A DNA stretch of 32,431 bases from Gammaproteobacteria bacterium (GTDB lineage: Bacteria > Pseudomonadota > Gammaproteobacteria > JAKDMP01). The translations under genes and the position numbers were made by a program. Position 1 is the stretch's first letter; each line of letters begins with the position of its first letter. The notes beneath the pieces are model-generated. The model was not told the DNA's origin, searched no databases, and saw only the letters and a list, made by a program, of their open reading frames with translations. The stretch spans positions 1-32,431 of the forward strand of contig JAKDMP010000008.1 of NCBI GenBank assembly GCA_030452225.1, written 5' to 3'. Positions 14,342 to 22,516 of this stretch are shown here, one piece after another.

Positions 14342-15595
14342 ATGAGTCCAGTATCAACGGGAATTTTCGAACGGCTCGAATCAGAGGTTCGCACGTATTG
14401 CCGGACTTACCCGACCGTTTTCGACACCGCGAACAACGCGCGGCAGCGCGATGTCGGCGGGCGCGAATTCATCGATTTTTTCGGCGGCGCCGGCGTACTC
14501 AATTACGGCCACAACAACGCGCGCATGCGTCAGGCCATGATCGACTACATGATGGCCGACGGCGTGGCCCACAGCCTGGATTTTTACACTCGCGCCAAGG
14601 CCGAATTCATGACACGCTTCGAGGAGGTCATCCTCAAGCCGCGCGCGCTCGACTACAAGCTGCAGTTTCCCGCGCCGACCGGTACCAACGTGGTCGAAGC
14701 CGCCCTGAAGCTCGCGCGCAAGGCCACCGGCCGCATGGATGTCATCGCCTTCACCAACGGCTTCCACGGCATGAGCCTGGGCGCCCTCGCCTGCACCGGC
14801 AATGCACACTTTCGCGATGCGGCCGGCGTGCCGCTCGATCATGTCCTTCGCGTACCCTACGACGGCTTCGCCGGCGAAGGCCGGAATTCCCTCGACGTAT
14901 TGGAGCGCGAACTGGACGACGCCTCCAGCGGCATCGCGCCCCCCGCCGCCTTCATCGTCGAGACCATCCAGGCCGAAGGCGGCGTCAACGTCGCGAGCCG
15001 CGAATGGCTGCAATCCCTGCAGAAACTGGCGCGCAAGCACGGAAGCCTGCTCATCGTCGACGACATCCAGGTCGGCAACGGGCGCACGGGCCGGTTTTTC
15101 AGCTTCGAGGATCACGGCATCGAACCCGATCTCGTCTGCCTCGCCAAGGGGATCGGCGGCTACGGTACCCCGCTCGGCCTGCTCTTGATCCGGCCCGAAT
15201 ACGACATGTGGAAACCGGGCGAGCACACCGGCACCTTCCGCGGCCAGGATCTCTCCTTCGTGGCCGGTGCGGAGGCGCTCAATTATTACAAGACGCCCGA
15301 TTTCCTCGACGCCGTGCGTGGCAAAGGGGAAGGTGTGAAGGCCAAGCTGGAATCGATCGCCGCACGGAAGGAAGGCATACGGCTTCGCGGCCGCGGCATG
15401 ATCTACGGGCTGGATTTCGGCAGCGGCGAACGCGCCGCCAAGGTAATCAAGGCTGCGTTCGAGACAGGACTTCTGATCGGCGGCTGCGGCACCGACGGCC
15501 GCGTCCTCAAATTCATGTCGCCGCTCACGATCGAGGACGACACCCTCTCGGAAGGACTCGATCTTCTCGAACAGGCGGTAAGGGAGGCGGCATGA
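14342..15595 (+). CDS. EctB/DoeD-like PLP aminotransferase
   Basis: 417-residue class III aminotransferase most like L-2,4-diaminobutyrate transaminases: EctB in ectoine synthesis, DoeD in ectoine breakdown. The PLP lysine is K269 in VCLAKGIGGYGTPLGL and the PLP-N1 aspartate is D240 in LIVDDIQVGNGRTGRFF. Family signatures include DFFGGAGVLNYGHNN, PTGTNVVEAALKLARK and WKPGEHTGTFRGQ. Without ectA and ectC nearby, and overlapping a DoeA-like gene by four bases, it is more likely catabolic: diaminobutyrate to aspartate semialdehyde. The Shine-Dalgarno CAGGAG lies just upstream of ATG 14342. The real amino donor is unproven, since the operon also holds beta-oxidation genes. Confidence 0.85.
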   Translation: MSPVSTGIFERLESEVRTYCRTYPTVFDTANNARQRDVGGREFIDFFGGAGVLNYGHNNARMRQAMIDYMMADGVAHSLDFYTRAKAEFMTRFEEVILKPRALDYKLQFPAPTGTNVVEAALKLARKATGRMDVIAFTNGFHGMSLGALACTGNAHFRDAAGVPLDHVLRVPYDGFAGEGRNSLDVLERELDDASSGIAPPAAFIVETIQAEGGVNVASREWLQSLQKLARKHGSLLIVDDIQVGNGRTGRFFSFEDHGIEPDLVCLAKGIGGYGTPLGLLLIRPEYDMWKPGEHTGTFRGQDLSFVAGAEALNYYKTPDFLDAVRGKGEGVKAKLESIAARKEGIRLRGRGMIYGLDFGSGERAAKVIKAAFETGLLIGGCGTDGRVLKFMSPLTIEDDTLSEGLDLLEQAVREAA

Positions 15596-16752
15596 GGGAC
15601 CACGCCGGCCTCCCCTTTGCCTTCACCGAATACGAACGCCGTATGCGGGAATTGCGGGAACGCATGGCTTATCGCGGCCTCGATGCCGTGGTGATTTCCG
15701 ACCCGGAGAACATGACCTACCTGACCGGCCACCAGACCACGGGCTACTCCTTTTTCCAGGCCCTGCTGATTCCGTTGGAAAGCGAGCCCATCAGCGTTAC
15801 CCGGCAAATGGAAGCATCCAACATCGAGCACCGGACCTGGGTGGAAGATGCGCGCTATTACAGCGATACCGGGGACGCGCTGCAGATGCTCTACAGCGTG
15901 ATCACCGAACTCGACCTGGAGCGCAAACATGTCGGCTACGAGCGCAACAGCTACTTTTTCCCGGCCTACCAGCAGGATCGTCTGCATACCATGTTCGAGG
16001 ACGGCGCCCTGCGCGACTGCTACGGCATCGTGGAGGCCGGCCGCCTGACCAAGTCGGAAGCCGAGATTGCCATCATGCAGAAAGCGGCCCGGGCCACCGA
16101 GGCCGGCATGCAGGCCGGCCTCGATGCGGCCGGCGAAGGCGTGAACGAAAACGACATCGCGGCAGCCTCCTGCGCCGCCATGTTCGGCGCCGGCGGGGAA
16201 TATCCGGCCGTCTTGCCGTACATCACCTCCGGGCCGCGTACCATGATTGGTCACGCCACCTGGGAAGGCCGTACCGTGCAGCCCGGCGAGCACGTGTTCC
16301 TGGAAATGGCGGGCTGCGTCCAGCGTTACCACACCGCCATGATGCGCACCGTGGTACTGGGGAAGCCGTCACGTTCCATGTGCAAGGCCGAAGCGATCAT
16401 GCTCAAGGCGCTGGATGAAGTGGAGGAGCTGATCCGTCCGGGCGTTACCGTCTCCGACGTGGACAATCTTGTTCGGCAGATCATCAGCGAGAACGACATT
16501 GGCGCAAGCCTGGTTACCAGGGCGGGCTATTCCATCGGCATTGCCTTCGCGCCGAGCTGGGACGAAGGTTACATGCTCAGCCTGAAACAGGGCTCGTTCG
16601 AGATCCTCGAAGCCGGCATGACCATCCACATCATTCCCTGGATGTGGGGCATTGACGGCGACAAGACCTGCGGCATCTCTGACACCATCCGTGTGACCGA
16701 TGACGGCTGCGAATCCTTCTTCACTCTAGACCGCCGCTTCACCGTCAAGTAG
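15592..16752 (+). CDS. doeA: DoeA-like ectoine hydrolase (M24/creatinase family)
   Basis: 386-residue pita-bread-fold protein closest in pattern to DoeA/EutD, which opens the ectoine ring to N-acetyl-diaminobutyrate. An N-terminal creatinase-type domain (about 1-165, VVISDPENMTYLTG) precedes the M24 domain (about 175-386), with LEMAGCVQRYHTAMMRTV and MTIHIIPWMWG. The full metal-ligand set of aminopeptidase P is not evident, fitting the metal-free creatinase/DoeA branch rather than a true Xaa-Pro peptidase. ATG 15592 overlaps the aminotransferase TGA (ATGA). It is the last gene of the plus-strand operon and is followed by REP-type palindromes. The DoeB deacetylase that normally acts next is not in the window. 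Confidence 0.8.
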   Translation: MRDHAGLPFAFTEYERRMRELRERMAYRGLDAVVISDPENMTYLTGHQTTGYSFFQALLIPLESEPISVTRQMEASNIEHRTWVEDARYYSDTGDALQMLYSVITELDLERKHVGYERNSYFFPAYQQDRLHTMFEDGALRDCYGIVEAGRLTKSEAEIAIMQKAARATEAGMQAGLDAAGEGVNENDIAAASCAAMFGAGGEYPAVLPYITSGPRTMIGHATWEGRTVQPGEHVFLEMAGCVQRYHTAMMRTVVLGKPSRSMCKAEAIMLKALDEVEELIRPGVTVSDVDNLVRQIISENDIGASLVTRAGYSIGIAFAPSWDEGYMLSLKQGSFEILEAGMTIHIIPWMWGIDGDKTCGISDTIRVTDDGCESFFTLDRRFTVK

Positions 16753-16770
16753 GAGCAAGCCCACTCCTAC
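16749..16770. repeat. REP-type hairpin after doeA
   Basis: GTAGGAG (16749-16755) and CTCCTAC (16764-16770) form a 7-base-pair hairpin with an 8-base loop. It starts inside the doeA-like stop codon (16750-16752). The arms are the conserved ends of the REP family seen elsewhere in the window, so it looks like a collapsed copy. It may help end the transcript or protect its 3' end. Confidence 0.6.
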
Positions 16771-16794
16771 CGCGCATGGCGCCATAAACGGAAT

Positions 16795-16862
16795 TGTAGG
16801 AGCGCGCCATGCGCGCGACCGCTATGCGTGATATTTTGTCGCGGCCATGGGCCGCTCCTGCA
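16795..16862. repeat. REPIN copy 1
   Basis: Two inverted REP sequences: TGTAGGAGCGCGCCATGCGC... on the left and its mirror ...GTCGCGGCCATGGGCCGCTC on the right, ending CTGCA at 16862. Each half is itself a palindrome around CATG. The element lies between the convergent doeA-like and aldehyde dehydrogenase genes. It belongs to the RAYT-mobilised REPIN class; no RAYT transposase is in the window. Confidence 0.8.
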
Positions 16863-16886
16863 CCCGGCATTGTGACGTGTAGCCCT

Positions 16887-18254
16887 CTATTTCTTCGGCC
16901 CGAGCCACACCTGCTGCGCATTGACAAATTCGTGGATACCGTGGGGGCCGAGTTCGCGCCCGTACCCGGAGGCCTTGATTCCGCCCGAGGGCAAGCGTGG
17001 ATCGGTTTTCACGATCCCGTTCACGGCCACCTGCCCGGCCTCGAAGCGGCGTGCCATTTCCACCCCGCGCTCCGGCGTCGTCCACACGGATGCCGCCAGT
17101 CCATACTCCGTACGATTGGCCAGCGCAATCCCCTCCTCCACATCCGCAACCGGCGCCACCGCCGCAACCGGCCCGAAGGTTTCCTCGGCAAAGGCCGCCG
17201 CCGTCTGCGGGACATCCGCGAGCAGGGTAACCGGATAGAAGCTGCCGGGACCCGTGGGCATTTCTCCACCGAGCAGGCACTTCGCCCCGGCCGCGATGGA
17301 ATCCTGCACCTGGCGATGCAGGTTGTCGCGAAGATCGGCGCGTGCCAACGGACCGATATCGGTCTCCCTGCGCGTCGGGTCGCCGACTTCGAGCCGCTCC
17401 AGGCGTTTCTTGAACAAGCTGATAAAGTTGCCATAACCTGTTGATTCCACGAATATACGCTTGGCGGCTATGCAGGACTGCCCGGCGCAGATGAAGCGCG
17501 ACGCGGCAAGGGTATCCACGGCCTCGTCGAGGTCGGCATCGGCCAGGACCAGCGCCGGATCGGAACCGCCGAGCTCGAGCACGGCAGGTTTTGTTGCCGC
17601 GGCCGCAATGCCTGCAACCGCGCGGCCGCCTCGCGTCGAGCCGGTAAAGGACACCGCCTGCACGCGCGGATCGCGCATCACGGCTTCGGCGGTCTGGTTC
17701 CCGACATGGAGCGTTTGCAGCAGGCCCTCGGGCGCCCCGGCATCGCGGAAGACCTCTTCGATGGCCGCGGCGCAACCCGGGACATGCGCATCGTGCTTGA
17801 GGATCACCGTGTTGCCGGCCATCAGCGCCGGGGCAAACACGCGGGTTGCCAGCCAGTACGGCGAATTCCACGGCAGGATGCCGAGCACGGTGCCCAGCGG
17901 AAGGTACTGGACCCAGCTGCGTGTGGCATCCGCCTCGATGCTCGTGTCGGCGAGGTACTCCGCGGCGTGCCCGGCGTAATGTTCGCAGCACCACGCGGCC
18001 TTCTCGACCTCCCCCAGGGCTTCGCGCACAGGCTTGCCCATTTCCGCGGTCATCAGCGCCGCGTGACGTTCGTTCTGTTCGCGCAGCCTCCCGGCAACCG
18101 CCTCCAGGCAGCGGGCGCGTTCCTCGAAGGCGAGGTCACGCCATCGCCGGAATGCCTTCCTGGCCGCGGTCAGTTTGCGCTCGATGTCTTCCGGCGTATG
18201 CCAGTCGACGCTTCGAATGCATTCCCCGGTCGCGGGATTGATGACGTCAGGCAT
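16887..18254 (-). CDS. Aldehyde dehydrogenase, DoeC/Sad-like
   Basis: 455-residue NAD(P)-dependent aldehyde dehydrogenase of the short succinate-semialdehyde dehydrogenase (Sad/YneI) type, to which the ectoine-catabolic aspartate-semialdehyde dehydrogenase DoeC belongs. The catalytic nucleophile is C261 in FICAGQSC and the general base is E227 in AVLELGGSDP, 34 residues apart as usual. The cofactor-binding segments are GILPWNSPYW and FTGSTRGGRAVAG. ATG 18254 is fixed by a strong GGAGGTG ribosome-binding site; the earlier in-frame sequence crosses a REPIN. It is convergent with the DoeA/aminotransferase operon and would oxidise aspartate semialdehyde to aspartate if the ectoine reading is right. 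Other short semialdehydes are equally possible substrates. Confidence 0.88.
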   Translation of the reverse strand: MPDVINPATGECIRSVDWHTPEDIERKLTAARKAFRRWRDLAFEERARCLEAVAGRLREQNERHAALMTAEMGKPVREALGEVEKAAWCCEHYAGHAAEYLADTSIEADATRSWVQYLPLGTVLGILPWNSPYWLATRVFAPALMAGNTVILKHDAHVPGCAAAIEEVFRDAGAPEGLLQTLHVGNQTAEAVMRDPRVQAVSFTGSTRGGRAVAGIAAAATKPAVLELGGSDPALVLADADLDEAVDTLAASRFICAGQSCIAAKRIFVESTGYGNFISLFKKRLERLEVGDPTRRETDIGPLARADLRDNLHRQVQDSIAAGAKCLLGGEMPTGPGSFYPVTLLADVPQTAAAFAEETFGPVAAVAPVADVEEGIALANRTEYGLAASVWTTPERGVEMARRFEAGQVAVNGIVKTDPRLPSGGIKASGYGRELGPHGIHEFVNAQQVWLGPKK

Positions 18255-18285
18255 GGCACACCTCCGGAATTTTGACGAAAATGGG

Positions 18286-18354
18286 CAGGAGCGGGCCATG
18301 CCCGCGACAAAGGATCGGGGCATGCTTCTTGTCGCGGGCACGGCCCGCTCCTAC
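18286..18354. repeat. REPIN copy 2
   Basis: CAGGAGCGGGCCATGCCCGC at 18286-18305 is mirrored by GTCGCGGGCACGGCCCGCTC, ending CTAC at 18354, with a spacer of about 20 bases. The palindromic core (GGGC-CATG-CCC) differs from copy 1 (GCGC-CATG-GCGC) while pairing is kept. It sits between the amidohydrolase stop and the aldehyde dehydrogenase start. Confidence 0.82.
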
Positions 18355-18385
18355 GGCAGAGTTGTATCGACGCTTGGCCGGAATC

Positions 18386-18406
18386 TCGAGCAAGCTCGCT
18401 CCTGCA
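18386..18406. repeat. Solitary REP half
   Basis: TCGAGCAAGCTCGCTCCTG and following bases form a single REP copy (right-hand orientation) with core GAGC-AA-GCTC. It lies 32 bases beyond REPIN copy 2 and just downstream of the amidohydrolase stop (18437). Confidence 0.6.
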
Positions 18407-18436
18407 GATCAATGGCTTGCATCTCGGGCCCTACGA

Positions 18437-19687
18437 TCAGGACGCGGGTTGCTTTTCCAGACGTCCGGACTTCCAGACGTGGGAAACATTCCCGGGATCG
18501 GCAAGCACCTTGATGTCATCGAGCGGATTGGCGCTCAACGCGCACAAATCGGCATCCCATCCGGCTTCGAGCCGCCCCGCGCGCGGCGCCTGGGGCCCCA
18601 GCGTTTGCGGCGCCGTGGCGGTAGCCGCCTCGATCGCCTGGAGCGGCGTCATTCCGGCTTCCACCAGGTACACCAGTTCCCAGGCATGCAGGCCCCAGCG
18701 CAAGGCCGTGTCCGTGCCGGACGTGATCGTGTCGGTGCCGGACGCTATCGTGACCCCGTTGCGAATGGCCAGTTCGACGGCCTCGCGGTGACGATCGGCC
18801 GTTACCGCCAATTTTTTCGCGGCGTAGGCCGGCAAATGCTTGTCGTCGCGCATGCGCACCTTGGTGAAACGCGTGGTCACCAGGATTGCGCCGGCTTCCT
18901 TCATGGCCGCGGCCGCTTCCTCGTCGAGATACGTGCCGTGCTCGATGGTGTGGACGCCGGCCCGGAGCGCGGCCATGATCCCGGCCTTGCCGTGGCAATG
19001 CGCGGCGACGATGCGATCGGCCCGGGCGGCCTCCTCCACGATCACCCTGAGTTCGCGATCGGTGAATTGCTGATGCCTGGGATCGTCATATTCGGTCAGC
19101 ACGCCGCCCGAAGCGCAAACCTTGATGAGCTTTGCGTTGCGGCGCAGCTGCAGGCGCACGGCGCGCAGGCATTCGGCCTCGCCGTCGCAGGTATGCAGCC
19201 AGCCGTCGCGCGCGGCGTAATCCGCCACGCAACCGAGGGAGTAGGAATGCAGGTCGGCATGGCCGCCGGTCTGGGAAATCAAATCCCCCGCCGCATAGAC
19301 ATGCGGTCCGCGCATGGCGCCCTCCTCGATCACGCGCGCGAGATACACTCCGTAGCCGCCCACCTCCCGAACGCTGGTGAAACCGGCATCGAGCGCGCGC
19401 GAGGCATCTCCCACGCATCTCGCCACGGCCACAGGCATGGGCACATGCATGGCGTTGTCGAGGGCCGCCCCGTGCAGGCCGGTGAAATGCGTATGGCAGT
19501 CCCACATGCCCGGCATCAAGACCGGCACGGAGAATACCCGTGCATCCTCGGCAACGTCAGGCGCTTCGCGCGCGGGCCCGATCCAGTCGATTTTGCCGCC
19601 CTGGACGATCAGGGAAGCATCCCGGAGCGGATCGCCCGCCCCCGGAATCAACAGCCGCGCATCAATGCGCTGCAGCGGCTCAGCCAC
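18437..19687 (-). CDS. Metal-dependent amidohydrolase (imidazolonepropionase/prolidase-like)
   Basis: 416-residue amidohydrolase-superfamily enzyme. The metal-binding set of the binuclear subgroup is visible: HTH in MWDCHTHF, the probably carboxylated lysine in LIKVCASGG, histidines in AAHCHG and TIEHGTY, and the aspartate in IASGTDT. N- and C-terminal beta segments (IDARLLIPGAG, AGRLEAGWDADL) form the usual small domain. The family includes peptidases acting on C-terminal Pro, Arg or Lys and several amide or cyclic-amide hydrolases, so the substrate is open. The GTG start at 19687 has no obvious Shine-Dalgarno. It is upstream of, and co-directional with, the aldehyde dehydrogenase, separated by a REPIN. 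No signal peptide is seen, so it should be cytoplasmic. Confidence 0.85.
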   Translation of the reverse strand: MAEPLQRIDARLLIPGAGDPLRDASLIVQGGKIDWIGPAREAPDVAEDARVFSVPVLMPGMWDCHTHFTGLHGAALDNAMHVPMPVAVARCVGDASRALDAGFTSVREVGGYGVYLARVIEEGAMRGPHVYAAGDLISQTGGHADLHSYSLGCVADYAARDGWLHTCDGEAECLRAVRLQLRRNAKLIKVCASGGVLTEYDDPRHQQFTDRELRVIVEEAARADRIVAAHCHGKAGIMAALRAGVHTIEHGTYLDEEAAAAMKEAGAILVTTRFTKVRMRDDKHLPAYAAKKLAVTADRHREAVELAIRNGVTIASGTDTITSGTDTALRWGLHAWELVYLVEAGMTPLQAIEAATATAPQTLGPQAPRAGRLEAGWDADLCALSANPLDDIKVLADPGNVSHVWKSGRLEKQPAS

Positions 19688-19714
19688 AGATGAAACCGGC
19701 CGGTTGCACGCGAA

Positions 19715-20329
19715 TCACCGGGCCTGCTTCGACGTTGCAGGCGCCGACGCGGCCTTCGGCTGGTAACGGTGCCAGGTCTGCGTCTTGAAGAAAATCCACA
19801 CGTAGCCACGTACTTTCAGCGTCTTGCCATGGTCCTCGAGCCACATCTTGCAATCGTAGGTCTTGCCCTCCTCCGGGTCGTAGCACTTCCCGTCATGCCA
19901 GTCCTTGTCCTTCGGGAAGTACTTGAAATCCGTCAGTACGACCATGCCGAGAAGCGGGCGCGAGCGCAGCGATTCGTCGGGGTTGTGAATATCGACCTTG
20001 GGCTTCCCCGCCAGCGCCTGGTTCTCGTAATCGGCAGGATAATTCGGCTCCTTGAGCCACACGATTTTGCCGCTCCAGGTGCCGTCGTCGGCAAGGAAAA
20101 TCTTCACATGCGACTTGCCGTCGGGTGTTACCCACAGGCCGTTGACCGCGTCCGCGGGCCGGGGCGTCGCCACCGGCGTCGCCGGTGTTGAAGCGTCCGG
20201 CGTGGCAGGCGCCGACATTGACGCCGCCGGCATGACCGGCATCGGCGCCGTCTTCGCTGCCGGTGCCTGCGCCAGGGCGAAGCCGGGAATAGCCAGGAGG
20301 GTGCTGAACAAAAGGAATCGGCGAAACAT
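19715..20329 (-). CDS. Exported DUF2147 protein, copy A
   Basis: 204 residues. A signal peptide (FRRFLLFSTLLAIPGFALA, cleavage after about residue 20) is followed by a low-complexity Ala/Pro/Thr linker to about residue 60. A DUF2147 domain follows: NGLWVTPDGKSHVKIFLADDG, IVWLKEPNYPAD, GKPKVDIHNPDESLRSRPLLG, YDPEEGKTYDCKMWLEDHGKTLKVRGY. The family is a small beta-barrel-like periplasmic domain of unknown function. ATG 20329 is the only start with a signal peptide; the frame remains open upstream but is not protein-like. It is the downstream member of a tandem pair with the gene at 20497. Confidence 0.87.
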   Translation of the reverse strand: MFRRFLLFSTLLAIPGFALAQAPAAKTAPMPVMPAASMSAPATPDASTPATPVATPRPADAVNGLWVTPDGKSHVKIFLADDGTWSGKIVWLKEPNYPADYENQALAGKPKVDIHNPDESLRSRPLLGMVVLTDFKYFPKDKDWHDGKCYDPEEGKTYDCKMWLEDHGKTLKVRGYVWIFFKTQTWHRYQPKAASAPATSKQAR

Positions 20330-20496
20330 GGTGATTTCCGCAGGCGGGTACCCGTGAATTGTGACACAGCCCGCATGGACGCGCAAACGCTCGGGCCGGC
20401 ATTCCACCGGTCGGGCGCGGCCATTTGCCGTCGGAAACGGCCCCGACGGCCGACGCAGAAGTCCGGCGGCCGGAGTTGAGCCGGGCCGCGTCTTCC

Positions 20497-21057
20497 CTAC
20501 GACCCCTGCTTCGAGGCCGCGGCCGCCGTCGCAGGTCCCGACCGGTATCGTTGCCACGTCTCCGTCTGGTGGACAAACCACGCGGATATACGCACGTTCA
20601 ACGTCTTGCCGTCTTCGCCGAGCGACAGGCTGCAATCGTAGCTCTTGCCCTTCTCCGGCGCGTAGCACTTCCCGTCCTGCCAGGCCTTGTCGCCCGCCGA
20701 GTACCTGAAGCCCGACAACACCGCCAGCCCGAGAATCGGGCGGGAGCGGAGGGAGGCGTCGGAGTTCTGAATGTCGACCCTGGGCTTGCCCGCCAGCAGC
20801 TTGTTGTCGTAATCCTGCGGGAAACCGGCTTCCCTGAGCCACACGATCCTGCCGCGGTAGGTGCCGTCATCGGCGCGGGCAATCTGTACACGCGACCTGC
20901 CGCCGGGCGTAACCCACAAGCCATTGGCCGCATCCGCGGGGCTGGATGAGGCCCTTGCGGCCATCGGCGTTGCGGCCGGCATCGCATCGGGGGACTGCGC
21001 CAGGACAGCGCCGGGAAGCAGGAAGAAGGCACCGAACAAAGCGAATGAACGGAGCAT
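20497..21057 (-). CDS. Exported DUF2147 protein, copy B
   Basis: 186 residues, a clear paralogue of the next gene downstream. A signal peptide (LRSFALFGAFFLLPGAVLA) and a shorter Ala/Ser linker precede the DUF2147 domain, with NGLWVTPGGRSRVQIARADDG, IVWLREAGFPQD, GKPRVDIQNSDASLRSRPILG and YAPEKGKSYDCSLSLGEDGKTLNVR. The same block order and near-identical motif spacing show tandem duplication followed by divergence. The pair shares two cysteines around GKCY and YDC, possibly a periplasmic disulfide. It lies downstream of pilZ on the same strand with a 113-base gap. Function unknown. Confidence 0.87.
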   Translation of the reverse strand: MLRSFALFGAFFLLPGAVLAQSPDAMPAATPMAARASSSPADAANGLWVTPGGRSRVQIARADDGTYRGRIVWLREAGFPQDYDNKLLAGKPRVDIQNSDASLRSRPILGLAVLSGFRYSAGDKAWQDGKCYAPEKGKSYDCSLSLGEDGKTLNVRISAWFVHQTETWQRYRSGPATAAAASKQGS

Positions 21058-21170
21058 GATGGATATCTCCGGATGGAAAGAGAAGAATCTGGCACAGCTT
21101 CACGATGATACGCAATATGCCGACGGCCCCGCGGCAACCCGGTTCCATCCGTCGGCCCGCCGTCGACGAC

Positions 21171-21515
21171 TCAGACGGTCTGCGTCGGCTTGTCCGCGCC
21201 CAGCGACCCGGCGAGAAGCCTTTCGGCCTGGCGCTGGAGTTGGCCGCGATCCGACTTGCTGATCTGGATGCCGATTCCCTGTTCGCGGGGCCTGACCACC
21301 CCCCTCGGACTCAGCCATACGACCTTGCCCGCAACGGCCTTGGATGATTTGTCCGGCATGTCGACGCGCACGAACGCCTCTTCGCCGAGACTGTATTCCC
21401 GGTTGGTGGGCACGAATATGCCCCCGCCTTCCACGAAGCTCATCCAAGCGCGGTAGAGGCTGTTTCGATCGCTCAGATCGAGCGTGAGGATGCTTGGCCG
21501 ACGTGACTCTGTCAT
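21171..21515 (-). CDS. pilZ: PilZ-domain protein
   Basis: 114-residue PilZ protein of the type encoded after holB in gammaproteobacteria and needed for type IV pilus assembly. Despite its name, this founding PilZ group generally does not bind cyclic-di-GMP. Matching that, the canonical RxxxR and D/NxSxxG pair is absent and the segments GGIFVPTNREYSLGEEAFVRVDMP and VVWLSPRGVVRPREQGIGIQ (read as two adjacent blocks) define the barrel. The ATG overlaps the holB TGA by four bases (21512-21515). It ends the minus-strand cluster; tatD, which often follows, is absent. Confidence 0.88.
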   Translation of the reverse strand: MTESRRPSILTLDLSDRNSLYRAWMSFVEGGGIFVPTNREYSLGEEAFVRVDMPDKSSKAVAGKVVWLSPRGVVRPREQGIGIQISKSDRGQLQRQAERLLAGSLGADKPTQTV

Positions 21516-22516
21516 GGCTGTACTCCCTGGCTTTGTTCGAGATCGAACGCATTAACAAATAACAGAAGCAACCGTTCGCGCGCAAGTGCATCGTTGCGGA
21601 TCACGGCGTCATCGGCCACTTCGCCGGCCTCCTTCCAAGTCTCAAGAAGCCGTCTGGCATCCGCCCGCGCAGCCAGGGACGCGAACCGTTCCAATCCGGG
21701 GAAACCTCCTGCCCGAGGCCGTTCAACCAGTCTCGTGCGCAATGCAACCCAGGCGAGCCAGCCGATCAGTACCGCAAAACGCGCCAGCGGCCATTTCGAG
21801 AATTCGTTGGCGACGACGATTGGATCGTCGCGGCCCGATACGGCCGCCGAGAGCGCGTCCAGCGCAGGCAACAGGCTGCCCGCGCTGTCCTGAGCAAGTT
21901 TTCCCGCCGCCAGCGGGGCACCGCCCGCCAAAGCCAGCAACAAGGGCCAGTCGGAACGTGCACCGCGCTCCCGATTCAGCCAGTCGAGCGCCGGTTGCGG
22001 TTGCGGTGCAGGCACAGGCAACCGCAAACAGCGGCTGATCACGGTGGGCAAAAGATGCGCGGTGTTGTCCGCGATCAGGATCAGGCTGACGCCCTCCGGC
22101 GGCTCCTCCAGCGTCTTCAGCAAGGCGTTCGAGGCACTGTCGCCCAACTTATCCGCCGGATTGATCACGGCGCAGCGCGCGCCCTTCCCGCCCGCCGTCA
22201 GTGACAGCCGCCGGGACAACTCGCGGATCTGGTCGACCAGGATGGCCGATTTGCCTTCCTCCGGCTCGACACACAGAAAATCAGGATGTGCACCCGCATC
22301 CATCCTCCGGCAGGCAGCGCAATGGCCGCAAGCGGCGCAATCTTCCCGTGGATCCAGGCACAGTCGCGCACGTGCAATGGCTTCGGCCAGGCGGGAGCGG
22401 CCCAACCCGGGGCGCCCGAGTATCAACACCCCGGCAGGCAACCTTTCCGTACCCAGGGCAGTAACCGCCTGCTCCCACGGGGCGGACAACCAGGGCAACT
22501 GCGTCGCGGGCCTCAT
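21512..22516 (-). CDS. holB: DNA polymerase III delta-prime subunit
   Basis: 334-residue clamp-loader subunit. The N-terminal AAA+ module has a P-loop-like LGRPGLGRSRLAEA in which the usual Lys is Arg, fitting a delta-prime that does not hydrolyse ATP. It also has the four-cysteine zinc module DCAACGHCAACRRM, the segment AVINPADKLGDSASNALLKT followed by LEEPPEG, and the SRC motif in VISRCLRLPV that supplies the trans-acting arginine. It acts with delta, gamma/tau to load the sliding clamp. Start and stop overlap tmk upstream and pilZ downstream by four bases each, so the three genes are translationally coupled. Confidence 0.93.
   Translation of the reverse strand: MRPATQLPWLSAPWEQAVTALGTERLPAGVLILGRPGLGRSRLAEAIARARLCLDPREDCAACGHCAACRRMDAGAHPDFLCVEPEEGKSAILVDQIRELSRRLSLTAGGKGARCAVINPADKLGDSASNALLKTLEEPPEGVSLILIADNTAHLLPTVISRCLRLPVPAPQPQPALDWLNRERGARSDWPLLLALAGGAPLAAGKLAQDSAGSLLPALDALSAAVSGRDDPIVVANEFSKWPLARFAVLIGWLAWVALRTRLVERPRAGGFPGLERFASLAARADARRLLETWKEAGEVADDAVIRNDALARERLLLLFVNAFDLEQSQGVQP

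Noticed and set aside
14342-15595. Ectoine biosynthesis gene ectB
   Set aside because: No ectA or ectC is adjacent; translation overlap with a DoeA-like hydrolase points to a catabolic role.
15592-16752. Annotation as a Xaa-Pro aminopeptidase
   Set aside because: The M24 fold is right, but the full metal-ligand set is not evident and the neighbour is an EctB/DoeD-like aminotransferase, so a creatinase/DoeA-type hydrolase fits better.
16749-18406. CRISPR array suggested by repeated palindromes
   Set aside because: The copies are few, irregularly spaced and inverted in pairs; they are REP/REPIN elements with no cas genes.
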